NCBI GenBank assembly: GCA_017307165.1
Contig: JAFKGK010000001.1
Location: 372,001 to 436,000, forward strand
Length of the DNA: 64,000 bases
Direction of reading: 5' to 3'
Origin: Candidatus Melainabacteria bacterium
Lineage (GTDB): Bacteria > Cyanobacteriota > Vampirovibrionia > Obscuribacterales > Obscuribacteraceae
Shown piece by piece: positions 1 to 9,140 of this stretch. Below the pieces are notes generated by a model. The model did not search any database. It worked only from the letters and a program-made list of their open reading frames with translations, and was not told the DNA's origin. Every line of letters starts with the position of its first letter. Within the stretch, counting starts at the first letter, position 1. The position numbers and the translations under genes are program-made.

Positions 1-796
1 TGACGGTCAGGACTGAAGTCGTTTTTGTCTTGCCAGCATCCTGGCACTCCAGGCGCGCTATAAATAGCTCGTGTTCATTTTTAACATCGTTGGCTTGCAG
101 CCGTGAATGGACAATGAGTGCACCAAAAAGTCCCCTGTCGCGCTGGTCGTAATGAATGACCTGTGGATGGTAGAGATAGGTGCCTGGTTCTTTGGCGATA
201 AATTGATAGACAAAGTTGTCCTGAGGCTTGAGTAGTCTTTCGGCTTGTCTATCGGCAGATCCTGATCTAGGCAAGCCATCTACCGCATGTGGTGCCTGTA
301 GGCCATGCAGGTGCAGGCTGGTGGGCAGGTTGGATTCGTTATGCAGGACTATCTTGACAGGCTGGCCTTCCATTACGTGCAATGTGGGACCGGGGATCTT
401 GTTGTTATAAGTCAGCGCTAGAGATTTGATCCCAGGTGCCACTTCTACTTGTTGATTGCGAGCAAAGAGATGGATCTCCTGGACAGGCAAAGCCTGCCGC
501 CCTGTGGGTTGATTGGGGCCGCCGTTTAGATTGAGATTGCGCATGGCGTCACGCGCGCTATCTATTTCTTGATTGATATCGTCGAGTTCGCCTTTCATCT
601 TGCGCAACTCTTCTTTTTCTTTGGCCTGCTCTGCTGCGACGTCATCGATAGTGTCCCAAAAGGCAGGCTCTTGTTTGGGAGCCTCGGTCTGGGGCGCTTT
701 TTGCGCTGCCGGAGCGGCAAGGCCGGCCTCGCCGACAGGCACCAAAAGAGATACCAAAAATGCGGCCAGGCACAGCGCAGTTTTTCTAGATTTCAT
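1..796 (-). CDS. Exported multicopper-oxidase-like protein (3' end outside window)
   Basis: Only the N-terminal 265 residues are inside the window; the frame is open to base 1. ATG at 796 is followed by a signal peptide (charged MKSRK, then a hydrophobic stretch to about residue 28), a charged coiled-coil-like spacer (about 52-85), and a cupredoxin domain. The domain shows the multicopper oxidase signatures YNNKIPGPTL (130-139) and HLHG (162-165). A second copper motif reads YHPQ (His210, Gln212), followed by DQRDRGLFGAL. In the family the second motif is normally H-x-H, giving two type-3 copper ligands; here the second His is Gln. The C-terminal copper motifs are out of view, so activity cannot be judged. 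The N-terminal coiled-coil spacer is unusual. It probably acts in the periplasm or outer envelope. A non-catalytic cupredoxin scaffold or a nitrite-reductase-like two-domain protein is possible. Confidence 0.75.
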   Translation of the reverse strand, partial: MKSRKTALCLAAFLVSLLVPVGEAGLAAPAAQKAPQTEAPKQEPAFWDTIDDVAAEQAKEKEELRKMKGELDDINQEIDSARDAMRNLNLNGGPNQPTGRQALPVQEIHLFARNQQVEVAPGIKSLALTYNNKIPGPTLHVMEGQPVKIVLHNESNLPTSLHLHGLQAPHAVDGLPRSGSADRQAERLLKPQDNFVYQFIAKEPGTYLYHPQVIHYDQRDRGLFGALIVHSRLQANDVKNEHELFIARLECQDAGKTKTTSVLTV

Positions 797-829
797 CGAG
801 CAATCCTTTTTGTCCCGCATGCTTTGAGC

Positions 830-1747
830 TTATCTGGCAAGCAGCACGGCCTGCTCCGCATGCGATACCACACGATCGGCAACATGTCCTAGCAAGATGT
901 GCTTTACAGCGCCCTTGCCCTGGGCCCCAAGGATGATGAGGCGTGCTGATTTTTCGTTTGCAATATCCATTATATTTTGGGCCGCATCGCCTTGCTTTAG
1001 CACTATCTCGATATTGGTGAAGCCGGCTTCTGAAAGTGTCGTCTTGGCTCGCGTGAGGTGCACCTCACCTTCCATGAGGAGGTTTTCGGTGAGCTGAGTA
1101 GAAAAAGCCAGAGGAGTCAGCGCTGCCATCACGGGTGATATCTGCACCGAGTGCACGAGATAGATGGGGGTGTCGCGTGGCAAGCCAGCATGCCCGCAAA
1201 TGACCCGGGTGACTGCCTGATGGCAGTGTTGGCTGCCATCCAGTCCGATGACTATAGCTTTGTCTGAGCTTGGCTGCGATTTTGTTTGGGCTGCCATCTG
1301 CAAGACGAGAGTGTTACTACGATTGTGACGTGATACTGCTTGTGATACCGAGCCTAGATTAAAGATGCCAGGTGTATGACGGCGTGTCACAATTACCAGG
1401 TCGACCTTCAGGTCTTGAGCGATCTCCTGGATAGTCAAGGCCACCGAACCGCTGGCCAGTTGTATCTTGCATGTTGCACCATGTGCTTGCAGTCTGGCGG
1501 CCAGTGCACCCAAGACATTTTGCGCTCTGTCCTCTAGTAATTTGTTGAGGTCGTCGCTAAATTCACCTTGAGTTGCCGACACGCTTTCGTATGAGGGCAA
1601 TTCTTCTTTTACGTAAAGAAGAGTAATCTCCTGTCCCTTGAGAGCGATCAGTCTGTTGAGATCCTCTAGCGAAACGATCTCTTGAGAAGCCTGGGCGGGG
1701 TCTTCGGGCAATTGCTGAAATACGTCGCAGGCAAGCAGGATTTTCAT
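830..1747 (-). CDS. Universal stress protein with two tandem Usp domains
   Basis: 305 residues, twice the length of a single UspA domain. The N-terminal half (about 1-145) is a diverged Usp fold. The C-terminal half (about 160-305) opens with VIGLDGSQHCHQAV and carries the ATP-binding signature G-x2-G-x9-(S/T), seen as GAQGKGAVKHILLGHVAD, so the second domain probably binds ATP. Family members are cytoplasmic stress-response proteins, often regulatory. It is divergent from purB, leaving about 94 bases for two promoters. It lies 34 bases downstream of the start of the multicopper-oxidase-like gene on the same strand, so it would be transcribed first and could form an operon with it. Confidence 0.85.
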   Translation of the reverse strand: MKILLACDVFQQLPEDPAQASQEIVSLEDLNRLIALKGQEITLLYVKEELPSYESVSATQGEFSDDLNKLLEDRAQNVLGALAARLQAHGATCKIQLASGSVALTIQEIAQDLKVDLVIVTRRHTPGIFNLGSVSQAVSRHNRSNTLVLQMAAQTKSQPSSDKAIVIGLDGSQHCHQAVTRVICGHAGLPRDTPIYLVHSVQISPVMAALTPLAFSTQLTENLLMEGEVHLTRAKTTLSEAGFTNIEIVLKQGDAAQNIMDIANEKSARLIILGAQGKGAVKHILLGHVADRVVSHAEQAVLLAR

Positions 1748-1827
1748 GGGCGGTTCCTTTAGTCTATTTGAGAGAGAATTTTACCCGATAATTTTGTATC
1801 ATTGCAGAGCTCGATTCCAAGCGCTTC

Positions 1828-1834
1828 AGGGGGA
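1828..1834 (+). promoter_or_regulatory. Ribosome binding site fixing a TTG start for purB
   Basis: AGGGGGA lies 7 bases before TTG at 1842. The frame is open upstream to 1746, but the extra residues do not resemble adenylosuccinate lyase, whereas translation from TTG gives the family-typical MIDRYTRKEMGDIW start. Confidence 0.7.
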
Positions 1835-1841
1835 TTTTTGT

Positions 1842-3155
1842 TTGATAGACAGGTATACCAGGAAAGAAATGGGTGACATCTGGTCGCTCCAATCCAAGTT
1901 TCAAACCTATCTGGATGTCGAGATCGCTGTCTGCGAGGCACAATGCGAGATGGGACTGGTGCCAGCTGAAGCGCTCGCAGCCATCAAGTCCAAAGCTAGA
2001 TTTGACGTTGCTCGGATCGATGAGATCGAACTCGAAGTAAAGCATGACGTGATCGCCTTTTTGACCAATGTCAATGAAAACGTCGGCGAGTATTCGCGTT
2101 TTATCCATATGGGTTTGACTAGCAGTGATGTCATCGATACGGCGCTTGCTTTGCAAATGCTTAGAGCTGCCAAGATCATCGAGAAAGGCATGGATCGATT
2201 GACTGCGGCAATTGAGATGCAAGCTGAAAAGCACAGGCATACGGTGATGATCGGTCGCTCGCATGGCATACATGCCGAGCCCATCACTCTGGGCTTTAAG
2301 ATGCTGGTTTGGCTCGAAGAGATGAGGCGCAACAAAAAGCGCTTTGCCGAAGCCGTAGCCACCATATCTGTCGGGCAGATGTCCGGCCCCGTAGGCACTT
2401 TTTCCAATATTTCACCAGAAGTCGAGGAGCGAGCACTCAAGCATCTTGGTCTCAAATGCGCCAAGGTCTCGACCCAGATCATCCAGCGAGATCGCCATGC
2501 TCATTTTATGACTACACTGGCTTTGATCGCCGGTACGCTCGAAAAGTTTGCTGTCGAGATCAGGCATTTGCAAAGGACTGATGTGCTCGAATTAGAGGAA
2601 CCATTTTCTCAAGGGCAAAAGGGGTCTTCGGCCATGCCTCACAAGCGCAATCCTGTCGCCAGCGAAAATATCTCCGGACTTGCCCGTGTGGTGCGTGCCA
2701 ATGCTCTTGCAGCAATGGAAAACGTCGCTCTCTGGCACGAGCGAGATATATCTCACAGCTCGGTAGAGCGCATCATCTTGCCGGACTCGACTATATTGAT
2801 CGATTATATGCTCAATCGCTTTGCTGGCGTCATCGAAGGTCTTGTCGCCTATCCACAAAACATGCAAGCCAATATGGACAAATTTGGTGGCGTTATATTT
2901 TCGCAGTCGGTCATGCTGCGCCTGATCGAGACCGGCCTCTCGCGCGAGGAGGCTTACAAAATCACTCAGGACAATGCCATGGCTGCCTGGAACAAAATAG
3001 ACGGCAATTTTAAGGCTAATTTGTTGGCAGATGAGAGAGTGACAGCAAGATTGAGTAAAGAACAAGTATTGGCTTGTTTTGATCCAGCCACATACCTCAA
3101 AAATCTCGATCATGTTTATGCGAGAGTTGGTGTTGCTTGTGGTGTCAAAGTCTAA
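1842..3155 (+). CDS. purB: Adenylosuccinate lyase
   Basis: 437 residues from the TTG at 1842, matching the usual length of about 430. It cleaves SAICAR to AICAR and fumarate, and adenylosuccinate to AMP and fumarate, in purine synthesis. The protein begins IDRYTRKEMGDIW and contains TSSDVIDTALALQ, the catalytic-region motif GRSHGIHAEP and the fumarase/lyase superfamily signature GSSAMPHKRNP. Both catalytic loops are intact and the gene is complete. It is followed after 38 bases by malQ on the same strand. No other purine genes are present in the window. Confidence 0.95.
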   Translation: MIDRYTRKEMGDIWSLQSKFQTYLDVEIAVCEAQCEMGLVPAEALAAIKSKARFDVARIDEIELEVKHDVIAFLTNVNENVGEYSRFIHMGLTSSDVIDTALALQMLRAAKIIEKGMDRLTAAIEMQAEKHRHTVMIGRSHGIHAEPITLGFKMLVWLEEMRRNKKRFAEAVATISVGQMSGPVGTFSNISPEVEERALKHLGLKCAKVSTQIIQRDRHAHFMTTLALIAGTLEKFAVEIRHLQRTDVLELEEPFSQGQKGSSAMPHKRNPVASENISGLARVVRANALAAMENVALWHERDISHSSVERIILPDSTILIDYMLNRFAGVIEGLVAYPQNMQANMDKFGGVIFSQSVMLRLIETGLSREEAYKITQDNAMAAWNKIDGNFKANLLADERVTARLSKEQVLACFDPATYLKNLDHVYARVGVACGVKV

Positions 3156-3193
3156 GATAAACCGGATTGGTTAATAAGGAGCAAGAGGCTGAA

Positions 3194-5002
3194 ATGGCTG
3201 ATATCAAGAGTGATGCCAGAGTTGATGCTGCAAACGATAAAAAGGCTCTGACCCCAAAAATCAAGGCGCATGTGACTGCTCCGCGGCCCATGCAAAAGCG
3301 CATCGATCCTAACAAAAAGAAAGCTGGTTTGCTATTACCCGTATTTGCCTTGCGATCTGCCAAGGGTACTGACCTCGGCGTTGGCGACACTGCCTGTGTC
3401 ATTGAGGCCCTACATTCGATCAAATCCTGGGGCATGTCGGTCCTGCAGCTTTTACCGATCAATGAGACCGGCCCGGATAACAGTCCTTACAATGCCATTT
3501 CCTCGATCGCTTTAGATCCGGTCTATATCACAATTGACGAGACCGTGCCTGGATACCATAAGGATATGATCCAAAAGCATTTGTCAGCAGAGGAGGCTCA
3601 GTCTCTGCGCTCCAAAGCCGTGCAATATGCCAGGGTCAAGTCGCTTAAATTAAACTTGCTGCACGATTGCTGGGAGAGCTTTAAAAAGTTTGAGGGCCAA
3701 GGCGATGACTCTCAGTTTAAGTCTTTTGAAAAATTTGAGCTCGACGAAAAAGACTGGCTGCAGCCTTATTCGGTTTTTAGAGTGCTTGTGGAGCAAAATC
3801 ACGGCAATGTCTGCTGGACCATGTGGCCCAAAGAATACCAGGATCCAGAGTCCGCCCTCCAGTCTATCTATCAACAGAGCACGGATTTACTCAATCGCGC
3901 GCGTTTCTATCGCTATGTGCAGTGGGTAGCCTTTAGTCAATGGGCTAGAGTCAAAGAGATCGCAGACGACCTCGGTCTCCAATTGATGGGTGATATCCCC
4001 TTTGGTGTCAGTCGGTATTCGGCTGATGTCTGGTCTGATCGAGCTACATTTGACCTCAAATGGAGCGGAGGAGCGCCGCCTGAACGTTATTTTCAATCGG
4101 ACCGCTTTACGCAGATGTGGGGCCAAAACTGGGGTATACCGCTCTATAACTGGACTTACCTTGGCACCTGCGATTATGCATTTTGGCGAAGGAGAGTGCA
4201 AAAGACCACGCAAGTCTTTCACCATTTTCGCATAGATCATGTCCTGGGATTTTTTCGCATCTATGCTTTTCCCTGGATTCCCGAACGTAATGGCGAGTTT
4301 CTCGATTTGAGCGAAGAAGAAGCAGAGCTCATCACCGGTGGAGTCTTGCCGCATTTTATCGAGCGCGATGATGAGACGATCGAAAACTGCAATCTCAATT
4401 GCCAACAGGGCGAAAAACTACTGAGCATGATCCTTGATACCGCCGGTGATTGCGGCGTGGTTGCCGAGGATCTCGGGGTGGTGCCGGACTATGTCCGTCC
4501 ATGTCTAAAGGCTCTTGGGATACCGGGCTTCACCATCCCCATTTTTGAGCGTGTCGAAGAAGATCGGTCCTTTAAGGCACTGGACAGTCAGGAGCCACTG
4601 TCCCTGGTGACTTATGGTACCCACGATCATGATCCAGTGCGGGTCTTTTATGAAAACCTCTGCAAGGTTTGGCATGGTCCGGATGGGCACCAGGGGTGGT
4701 TAGAGGTACAGCGCTTTATGAAATTTATCGGTTGGGATGAAAACTCTCCGCCTGACACCTTTAGCGAAGCACTGCATGAGCGATTGCTCGAGGTCTTGAT
4801 GCAATCACCTTGCTGGTTGGCCGTCCTGATGGTTTCTGATTTGTTTGGGACGAGCCAGAGGTTTAACGTGCCTGGTATTGCCGGTGATAGTAACTGGTCC
4901 GAGCGGCTGGAAATGTCCTTTGCAGATTACGAAAGGACAGAACCTTATATGAGCAAGATCGCGGCTCTCAAAAAATACATAAAAGAGACGTCGCGTATCT
5001 AG
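3194..5002 (+). CDS. malQ: 4-alpha-glucanotransferase (amylomaltase, GH77)
   Basis: 602 residues from ATG 3194, with AAGGAG at 3176-3181 and a nearer GAGG at 3186-3189; a TTG at 3167 would add nine residues. The enzyme transfers alpha-1,4-glucan segments in glycogen or maltodextrin metabolism. GH77 landmarks appear in order: LLLPVFALRSAKGTDLGVGD, LQLLPINETGPDNSPYNAIS, MGDIPFGVSRYSADVW, WGIPLYNW, FRIDHVLGFFR (nucleophile Asp), VAEDLGVVP (acid/base Glu), and THDHDPVR. The usual THDND is THDHD here, but both Asp positions are kept. It is about 100 residues longer than Thermus or E. coli enzymes because of a charged N-terminal extension and some insertions. It probably shares a transcript with the unknown gene that starts 4 bases after its stop. 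Confidence 0.93.
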   Translation: MADIKSDARVDAANDKKALTPKIKAHVTAPRPMQKRIDPNKKKAGLLLPVFALRSAKGTDLGVGDTACVIEALHSIKSWGMSVLQLLPINETGPDNSPYNAISSIALDPVYITIDETVPGYHKDMIQKHLSAEEAQSLRSKAVQYARVKSLKLNLLHDCWESFKKFEGQGDDSQFKSFEKFELDEKDWLQPYSVFRVLVEQNHGNVCWTMWPKEYQDPESALQSIYQQSTDLLNRARFYRYVQWVAFSQWARVKEIADDLGLQLMGDIPFGVSRYSADVWSDRATFDLKWSGGAPPERYFQSDRFTQMWGQNWGIPLYNWTYLGTCDYAFWRRRVQKTTQVFHHFRIDHVLGFFRIYAFPWIPERNGEFLDLSEEEAELITGGVLPHFIERDDETIENCNLNCQQGEKLLSMILDTAGDCGVVAEDLGVVPDYVRPCLKALGIPGFTIPIFERVEEDRSFKALDSQEPLSLVTYGTHDHDPVRVFYENLCKVWHGPDGHQGWLEVQRFMKFIGWDENSPPDTFSEALHERLLEVLMQSPCWLAVLMVSDLFGTSQRFNVPGIAGDSNWSERLEMSFADYERTEPYMSKIAALKKYIKETSRI

Positions 5003-5006
5003 ACTA

Positions 5007-5963
5007 TTGCGGTATGCTTTTGCTGGTGCTACCAACTGCGCGGACGATCATATGCTTCCAGCCTTTTTACTCAGAGCCGGTGTCGACTGGGTGAGACATC
5101 TCCCAGAGTTTGCCAACAGCAATCCATACGCTAGATGCGAACAAGCGATCAAGGTCTGCGACCGTCTACTCAGCGAGAGCTATAGCTCTCTGGAGACCAG
5201 CCTGGTCGAGGTTGCCAGTGCTACAGCCTACTGGGAAGAATTTTTTCAGGCAGAAGACCCTCTACCTGACGAAAAAGAATGGCGCGATGGCCTCACCAAG
5301 CGCTCAGCTCAATACGAAAATTTTGAGGACTGGCAGCAGTGGTTTAAAAAGAGCTACGCCAAGGTCTACACCGACAACAATGTCTGGGCATCTCTAGTCA
5401 TGACTTCCTGGGCGACTACTCACCAGTATCAACTAGCCTATACCGAAGATTCGTGGGATTTTGAGCCATCGCGTTCTTATCTGCCCACGAGTACATTTTG
5501 GTCTTTGAGACCCCATTTGCTGGTTGCTATGGAGGTCCTGAAAGAGTTTTGGATCACCGAATCAAAAAAATTTGAAGATGCCGGTTTTGCGGTAGTCGAA
5601 GAGCGCAAACAATTTTTGGGTCGAGTCGAATGTCTAGGTTTCGACACCAAAAAATATGTAGTCACCTGGCCAGCAAAAACCAAATTGCCTGCCGAAGAGC
5701 TCAATCTCGGCGCTCTGGTAGCGGATATCATCCTTCCAGTCGGAGATGCTTGGTTTAGGCGTCCTGATAGCGTCATCTTTGCTCACGATCATCTCGACGT
5801 CACCAGTTTGCTCAACCGAGCCAACTACGTCTTAGGCAGCAAGCTAAGGCTGTATGAGCTTGCCGCGGAGATCGGCATGGAAAAGGCCAGACAGCAGGTC
5901 CTGGCCGAAGGCTGGTTGCTCGAAGATGCAGAAAAAGTCGCCCTGGAATCGGCACAGGCCTGA
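5007..5963 (+). CDS. Unknown protein downstream of malQ
   Basis: I do not recognise this 318-residue protein. Two starts are possible: TTG 5007, four bases after the malQ stop, or ATG 5052 (MLPAFLLRAGVDWVRHL). Neither has a convincing ribosome binding site, and translational coupling to malQ would suit the first. There is no signal peptide or membrane segment. The protein is acidic, rich in Trp, Phe and Tyr, and mostly helical by composition, with the aromatic cluster EDWQQWFKKSYAKVY near residue 110. The C-terminal part suggests a compact alpha/beta domain. Its position suggests a role linked to glucan metabolism, but that is context only. Confidence 0.6.
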   Translation: MRYAFAGATNCADDHMLPAFLLRAGVDWVRHLPEFANSNPYARCEQAIKVCDRLLSESYSSLETSLVEVASATAYWEEFFQAEDPLPDEKEWRDGLTKRSAQYENFEDWQQWFKKSYAKVYTDNNVWASLVMTSWATTHQYQLAYTEDSWDFEPSRSYLPTSTFWSLRPHLLVAMEVLKEFWITESKKFEDAGFAVVEERKQFLGRVECLGFDTKKYVVTWPAKTKLPAEELNLGALVADIILPVGDAWFRRPDSVIFAHDHLDVTSLLNRANYVLGSKLRLYELAAEIGMEKARQQVLAEGWLLEDAEKVALESAQA

Positions 5964-5987
5964 TCTTTATCTTTGCCTTGCCTATAT

Positions 5988-6740
5988 TTAGCCGCTTATG
6001 GCCTTCCAGTTGCGGGGAAAGGTATGCGGGATACGCTTTTGTTTGGTCAGGCGCAAGAGCCTAAAATCTTGCAGCTGAGGACTGCGCTCGGCTACTGTTT
6101 CGATCTCACCTATTTCAAAAAACAGTTTGCCAAGCATCATTCGGGCTTCTATGATTTCGTCTTCGATGCGACTCTGCGTCTTTTGTGCCATAAAGACACC
6201 TTCTGGAGCCAAAAAACCAGCTACTAACTCGGCCGAGATTTTGAGGGAAGCCACCGCTTTGGCTGTGGCAACGTGAAAGATTTCTCTCAGCTCGGGCTGA
6301 TGGGCAATCTCTTCTGCTCTCCCGCACATGACCTTGAGTCTGTGCGAGATTTGTAGTTTATTGGCAGCCTCTTGGAGAAACGTGCATTTTTTAGCCGTCG
6401 AATCGATGAGAGTAAATTTGCTCTTGCTCAGGCAGATGGCCACTATCATCGCCGGAAAACCTCCTCCGGATCCGACATCTACGATCCTATCCTGCTTGGG
6501 CAGACCTTGAATTGCCTGAGCCAAAAGTATCGAATCGAGGGCGTGTTTACCGACCAAGTTTTCAGGAGTAATGCTGGCAGTGAGGTTAAATTTTTTGTTT
6601 GTCTGGGCCATAAAGTCCAGAAAGATGGCAATCTTGTCGAGTTGGGCGTCTGATAAATCAAGCACGTTCAGGTTTTCTTGTTGCAGTGCTTGATCGAGGT
6701 GCTCCCTGTAGGCGGCTCTCGAGTAAATCTCGCTTTCCAA
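5988..6740 (-). CDS. rsmG: 16S rRNA (guanine-527-N7)-methyltransferase
   Basis: 250 residues, slightly longer than the usual 210-240. RsmG (GidB) methylates N7 of G527 in 16S rRNA using S-adenosylmethionine. It shows the Rossmann motif I form VDVGSGGGFPAMIVAI, the following FTLIDSTAKKCTFL, and the N-terminal NLTASITPENLVGKHALDS typical of the family. The gene is complete, and converges on the malQ follower with 24 bases between the stop codons. The intergenic region at 6741-6897 must carry promoters for this gene and the divergent 6898 gene. Confidence 0.92.
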   Translation of the reverse strand: MESEIYSRAAYREHLDQALQQENLNVLDLSDAQLDKIAIFLDFMAQTNKKFNLTASITPENLVGKHALDSILLAQAIQGLPKQDRIVDVGSGGGFPAMIVAICLSKSKFTLIDSTAKKCTFLQEAANKLQISHRLKVMCGRAEEIAHQPELREIFHVATAKAVASLKISAELVAGFLAPEGVFMAQKTQSRIEDEIIEARMMLGKLFFEIGEIETVAERSPQLQDFRLLRLTKQKRIPHTFPRNWKAISG

Positions 6741-6897
6741 ATATTGCTCCTTTTGTCGGATCCGGTTTGCCAGGAGATATATATTATTTGGCTTTTTGTC
6801 TCTCTTAAGTCATGAGCTTTGATATTAGCTTTTATCTTTACGTTCTTACGGGCAGATTATTATTACAATTTAGGCTTTTACCAGGGTCTTTCTGCAA

Positions 6898-9123
6898 GTG
6901 ATAAACGTGGGTAATCTCAATCAAGCCGATATGGATGCCAGTCTCAGTCGAGACCGTCTGGAGCTCGAGACCAGGGTCTTGGCAGCTGCCTTGAGACAGT
7001 CCCTCGAGATTGGCGATACTGTGGGATCCAACTTGGCTCATGAGCAGATCTTTTTGCTGATCAAAAGATCTCAGGATCTGGATAGCCAGGTTCCAGTCAA
7101 TTTTCCTCGCGAACTGCATGTCGAGCGCAAGCGTCAGATGCCTGACATCGACTGGGGCTCTGATGACGAGACTGTCTCGGAGGAGCCAGCGTCAAACCAT
7201 GAGATAGAGCCAGTGGCGTTTGAGGTCGAGCCGAGCTTTGGCGATGCTCAACCCTTACAACCAGAAGCCCTCCAGCAATTTATGCAAATCTGGAATAATC
7301 CAGAGACTACTGAGGTCTTTAATTTTGGAGCCGCTCAAGAAGACGAAGCAAGGGAGACTGCTCTGGATGTGGAGCCTTTTGTCGTACCAGAAGCTGATGA
7401 AGAGGATTTTGTATCAGGATTGCAGTTGTCCGAGCTCAGTCAGCCAAAATCAGACGTGCAACAAGAGCAAGAATTAGCGCCAGAACCAGAACCAGAAGTA
7501 GAGCCAGGACCAGAAGCAGAACCAGAACCAGAACCAGAAGTAGAAGTAGAGTCAGAACCAGAAGCAGAACCAGCACCAGAGCCAAAACCAGAAATAGCAC
7601 CAGAACCTGCAAGATCTAATTTTCAACAGGACATTGCTGCACAGCTTGCCGCTATGCAGACCAGCTTTGCTCCGCCTCAATCTGATGTCAATGATGCGTC
7701 TGCCGCAGTGCAACCCAAGGTTGGTGCATCTGTAGAGCAAGATCAACTCGCCAAGCAGGCGTCCGTCGGTCCAATGGATCTTTACGCCATTCTGGGAGTC
7801 GATGAAAAGGCCGATGCTGCAAGCATTGAACGGACCTTCCTCTCCAGGGTCAAGGCTTTTTTGCGTACTCCCGGCATTTTGACAGGTCAAGATCGCAAGG
7901 CCGACTATAAAAAACTGCAATCACTCTGGATCGCCCGCGATATACTTTTTGATCCGGTAACGCGCACGGACTTTGATTTCCGTCGTCTCGGCCTGCGTTC
8001 AGACGAGGATACCAATACACGCGATCATCTGAACAAATCCAAGATCAGGATCGGCGAGCTGCTTTTGTGTGCTGGTTTGCTCGAGGAAACCGAACTCGAG
8101 ATTGCTGCCGATATGCATAGAGCCATGCCCGAAATGCTGTTTGGGGCTTTTCTTGTAAAGCAAGAGTTTATCCAAGATGCAGATCTAGACTGTGTCTTGC
8201 TTGGGCAGCAGCTAATCCGCGATGGCTTGCTTTCGACGGCGCAATTTAAAGAAGTAATGGAAGCTCGTAAGGATAACGGAATGGAAATGTCCGATATCTT
8301 GCTGCAAGGTGATTTTGTGAGTCAGGATCAGCTGCAGGAGGCATATAGAGCTCAATCCGAAGATACCCTGGTTAAAGTACCAGTCGTGCCAATCAGCCGG
8401 TTGCGGATTTCTGCCACCACTCCTAGCAAGGATGCAGAGCCGGTGCCTGCACCGGATGTAGTGCCTGCGATCGACCTCAATAAAGCTGTTCCTTCCTGGA
8501 AGGATCAATTAGATTGGAGCATGGATGAACAAGAACAAGAACAAGAACCAGAACTAGAACTAGAACTAGAACCAGAACCAGAAAAAATTGAGCTGGCTCC
8601 GGAGCCAGAATTAGATCCAGAGCAAGAGTCAATTACAGAGCAAGAACTAGAACCGTCTCTCGATCCAGAATCAGAAATCGAGGCAGACTTTGTCGACCAG
8701 ATGGCTCAGTTAGATGCCGCAGTACAAGCTGTTCAAGAGGCAGATGATGATCTGATCTTTGATGACACTTTGCTGTCCGAGCGCAAACGTGAAACCGATA
8801 AATCCGATAGATCAGAAAAGATAGATAAATCTGAGCGTAGTCAAAGCAACTCAGATAGCTGGTCTATAGTATCGCTGCCGGCATCAGCAATGGCGCATCT
8901 TTTGATGGACGACGAACTGCCACCGGATACTCCTGCCAATTTTGCGGAGCAGGCTGGTGCGGACGAGCCTAAAATTGACTCTAATATTGACCCTAGAATT
9001 GACTCTAATAATAATGAGAGTAATGATTTTAGTAATCAACAAGCTGCGTCCAAGCCGAGCGATCAAGCAGCCTCTGGCAAAAGAGAGAAAGTGCGTAATA
9101 AAAAGGCAAAGAAAAAGCGCTAG
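6898..9123 (+). CDS. Acidic Pro-Glu repeat protein with J-like and MshEN-like regions
   Basis: 741 residues from GTG 6898; GTG 6907 is an alternative. The layout is: an N-terminal helical region (1-70); an acidic linker; a Pro-Glu/Val-Glu repeat block (about 190-238); a DnaJ-like region (about 295-370) beginning MDLYAILGVDEKADAASIE; and two stretches resembling the MshEN/GspE N-terminal domain (about 380-485), with motifs RIGELLLCAGLLEETELE and GQQLIRDGLLSTAQFKE. A second acidic repeat (about 543-585) and a Lys-rich tail (KREKVRNKKAKKKR) follow. The J-like part lacks a clear HPD, so Hsp70 stimulation is doubtful. MshEN domains in other bacteria bind cyclic di-GMP or assemble type II/IV machinery; whether these copies do so is unknown. 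There is no signal peptide, so it is probably a cytoplasmic scaffold or regulator. Confidence 0.7.
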   Translation: MINVGNLNQADMDASLSRDRLELETRVLAAALRQSLEIGDTVGSNLAHEQIFLLIKRSQDLDSQVPVNFPRELHVERKRQMPDIDWGSDDETVSEEPASNHEIEPVAFEVEPSFGDAQPLQPEALQQFMQIWNNPETTEVFNFGAAQEDEARETALDVEPFVVPEADEEDFVSGLQLSELSQPKSDVQQEQELAPEPEPEVEPGPEAEPEPEPEVEVESEPEAEPAPEPKPEIAPEPARSNFQQDIAAQLAAMQTSFAPPQSDVNDASAAVQPKVGASVEQDQLAKQASVGPMDLYAILGVDEKADAASIERTFLSRVKAFLRTPGILTGQDRKADYKKLQSLWIARDILFDPVTRTDFDFRRLGLRSDEDTNTRDHLNKSKIRIGELLLCAGLLEETELEIAADMHRAMPEMLFGAFLVKQEFIQDADLDCVLLGQQLIRDGLLSTAQFKEVMEARKDNGMEMSDILLQGDFVSQDQLQEAYRAQSEDTLVKVPVVPISRLRISATTPSKDAEPVPAPDVVPAIDLNKAVPSWKDQLDWSMDEQEQEQEPELELELEPEPEKIELAPEPELDPEQESITEQELEPSLDPESEIEADFVDQMAQLDAAVQAVQEADDDLIFDDTLLSERKRETDKSDRSEKIDKSERSQSNSDSWSIVSLPASAMAHLLMDDELPPDTPANFAEQAGADEPKIDSNIDPRIDSNNNESNDFSNQQAASKPSDQAASGKREKVRNKKAKKKR
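7471..7608 (+). repeat. In-frame GAACCA-type repeat encoding (Glu-Pro)n
   Basis: Degenerate hexanucleotide units (GAACCA, GAAGTA, GAAGCA) encode a run alternating Glu with Pro, Val or Ala. Such tracts can change length by slippage in units of six bases without breaking the frame. Confidence 0.8.
8524..8655 (+). repeat. Second in-frame acidic hexanucleotide repeat
   Basis: GAACAA, GAACCA and GAACTA units encode alternating Glu with Gln, Pro or Leu. It is the same repeat style as the tract 1 kb upstream in the same gene, separated from it by the J-like and MshEN-like regions. Confidence 0.75.
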
Positions 9124-9140
9124 ATTTGCCTCTAAGCTGC

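Noticed and set aside
7552-7920. Minus-strand open frame across the Pro-Glu repeat
   Set aside because: The Trp/Phe-rich translation is the reverse strand of a hexanucleotide repeat, not a protein.
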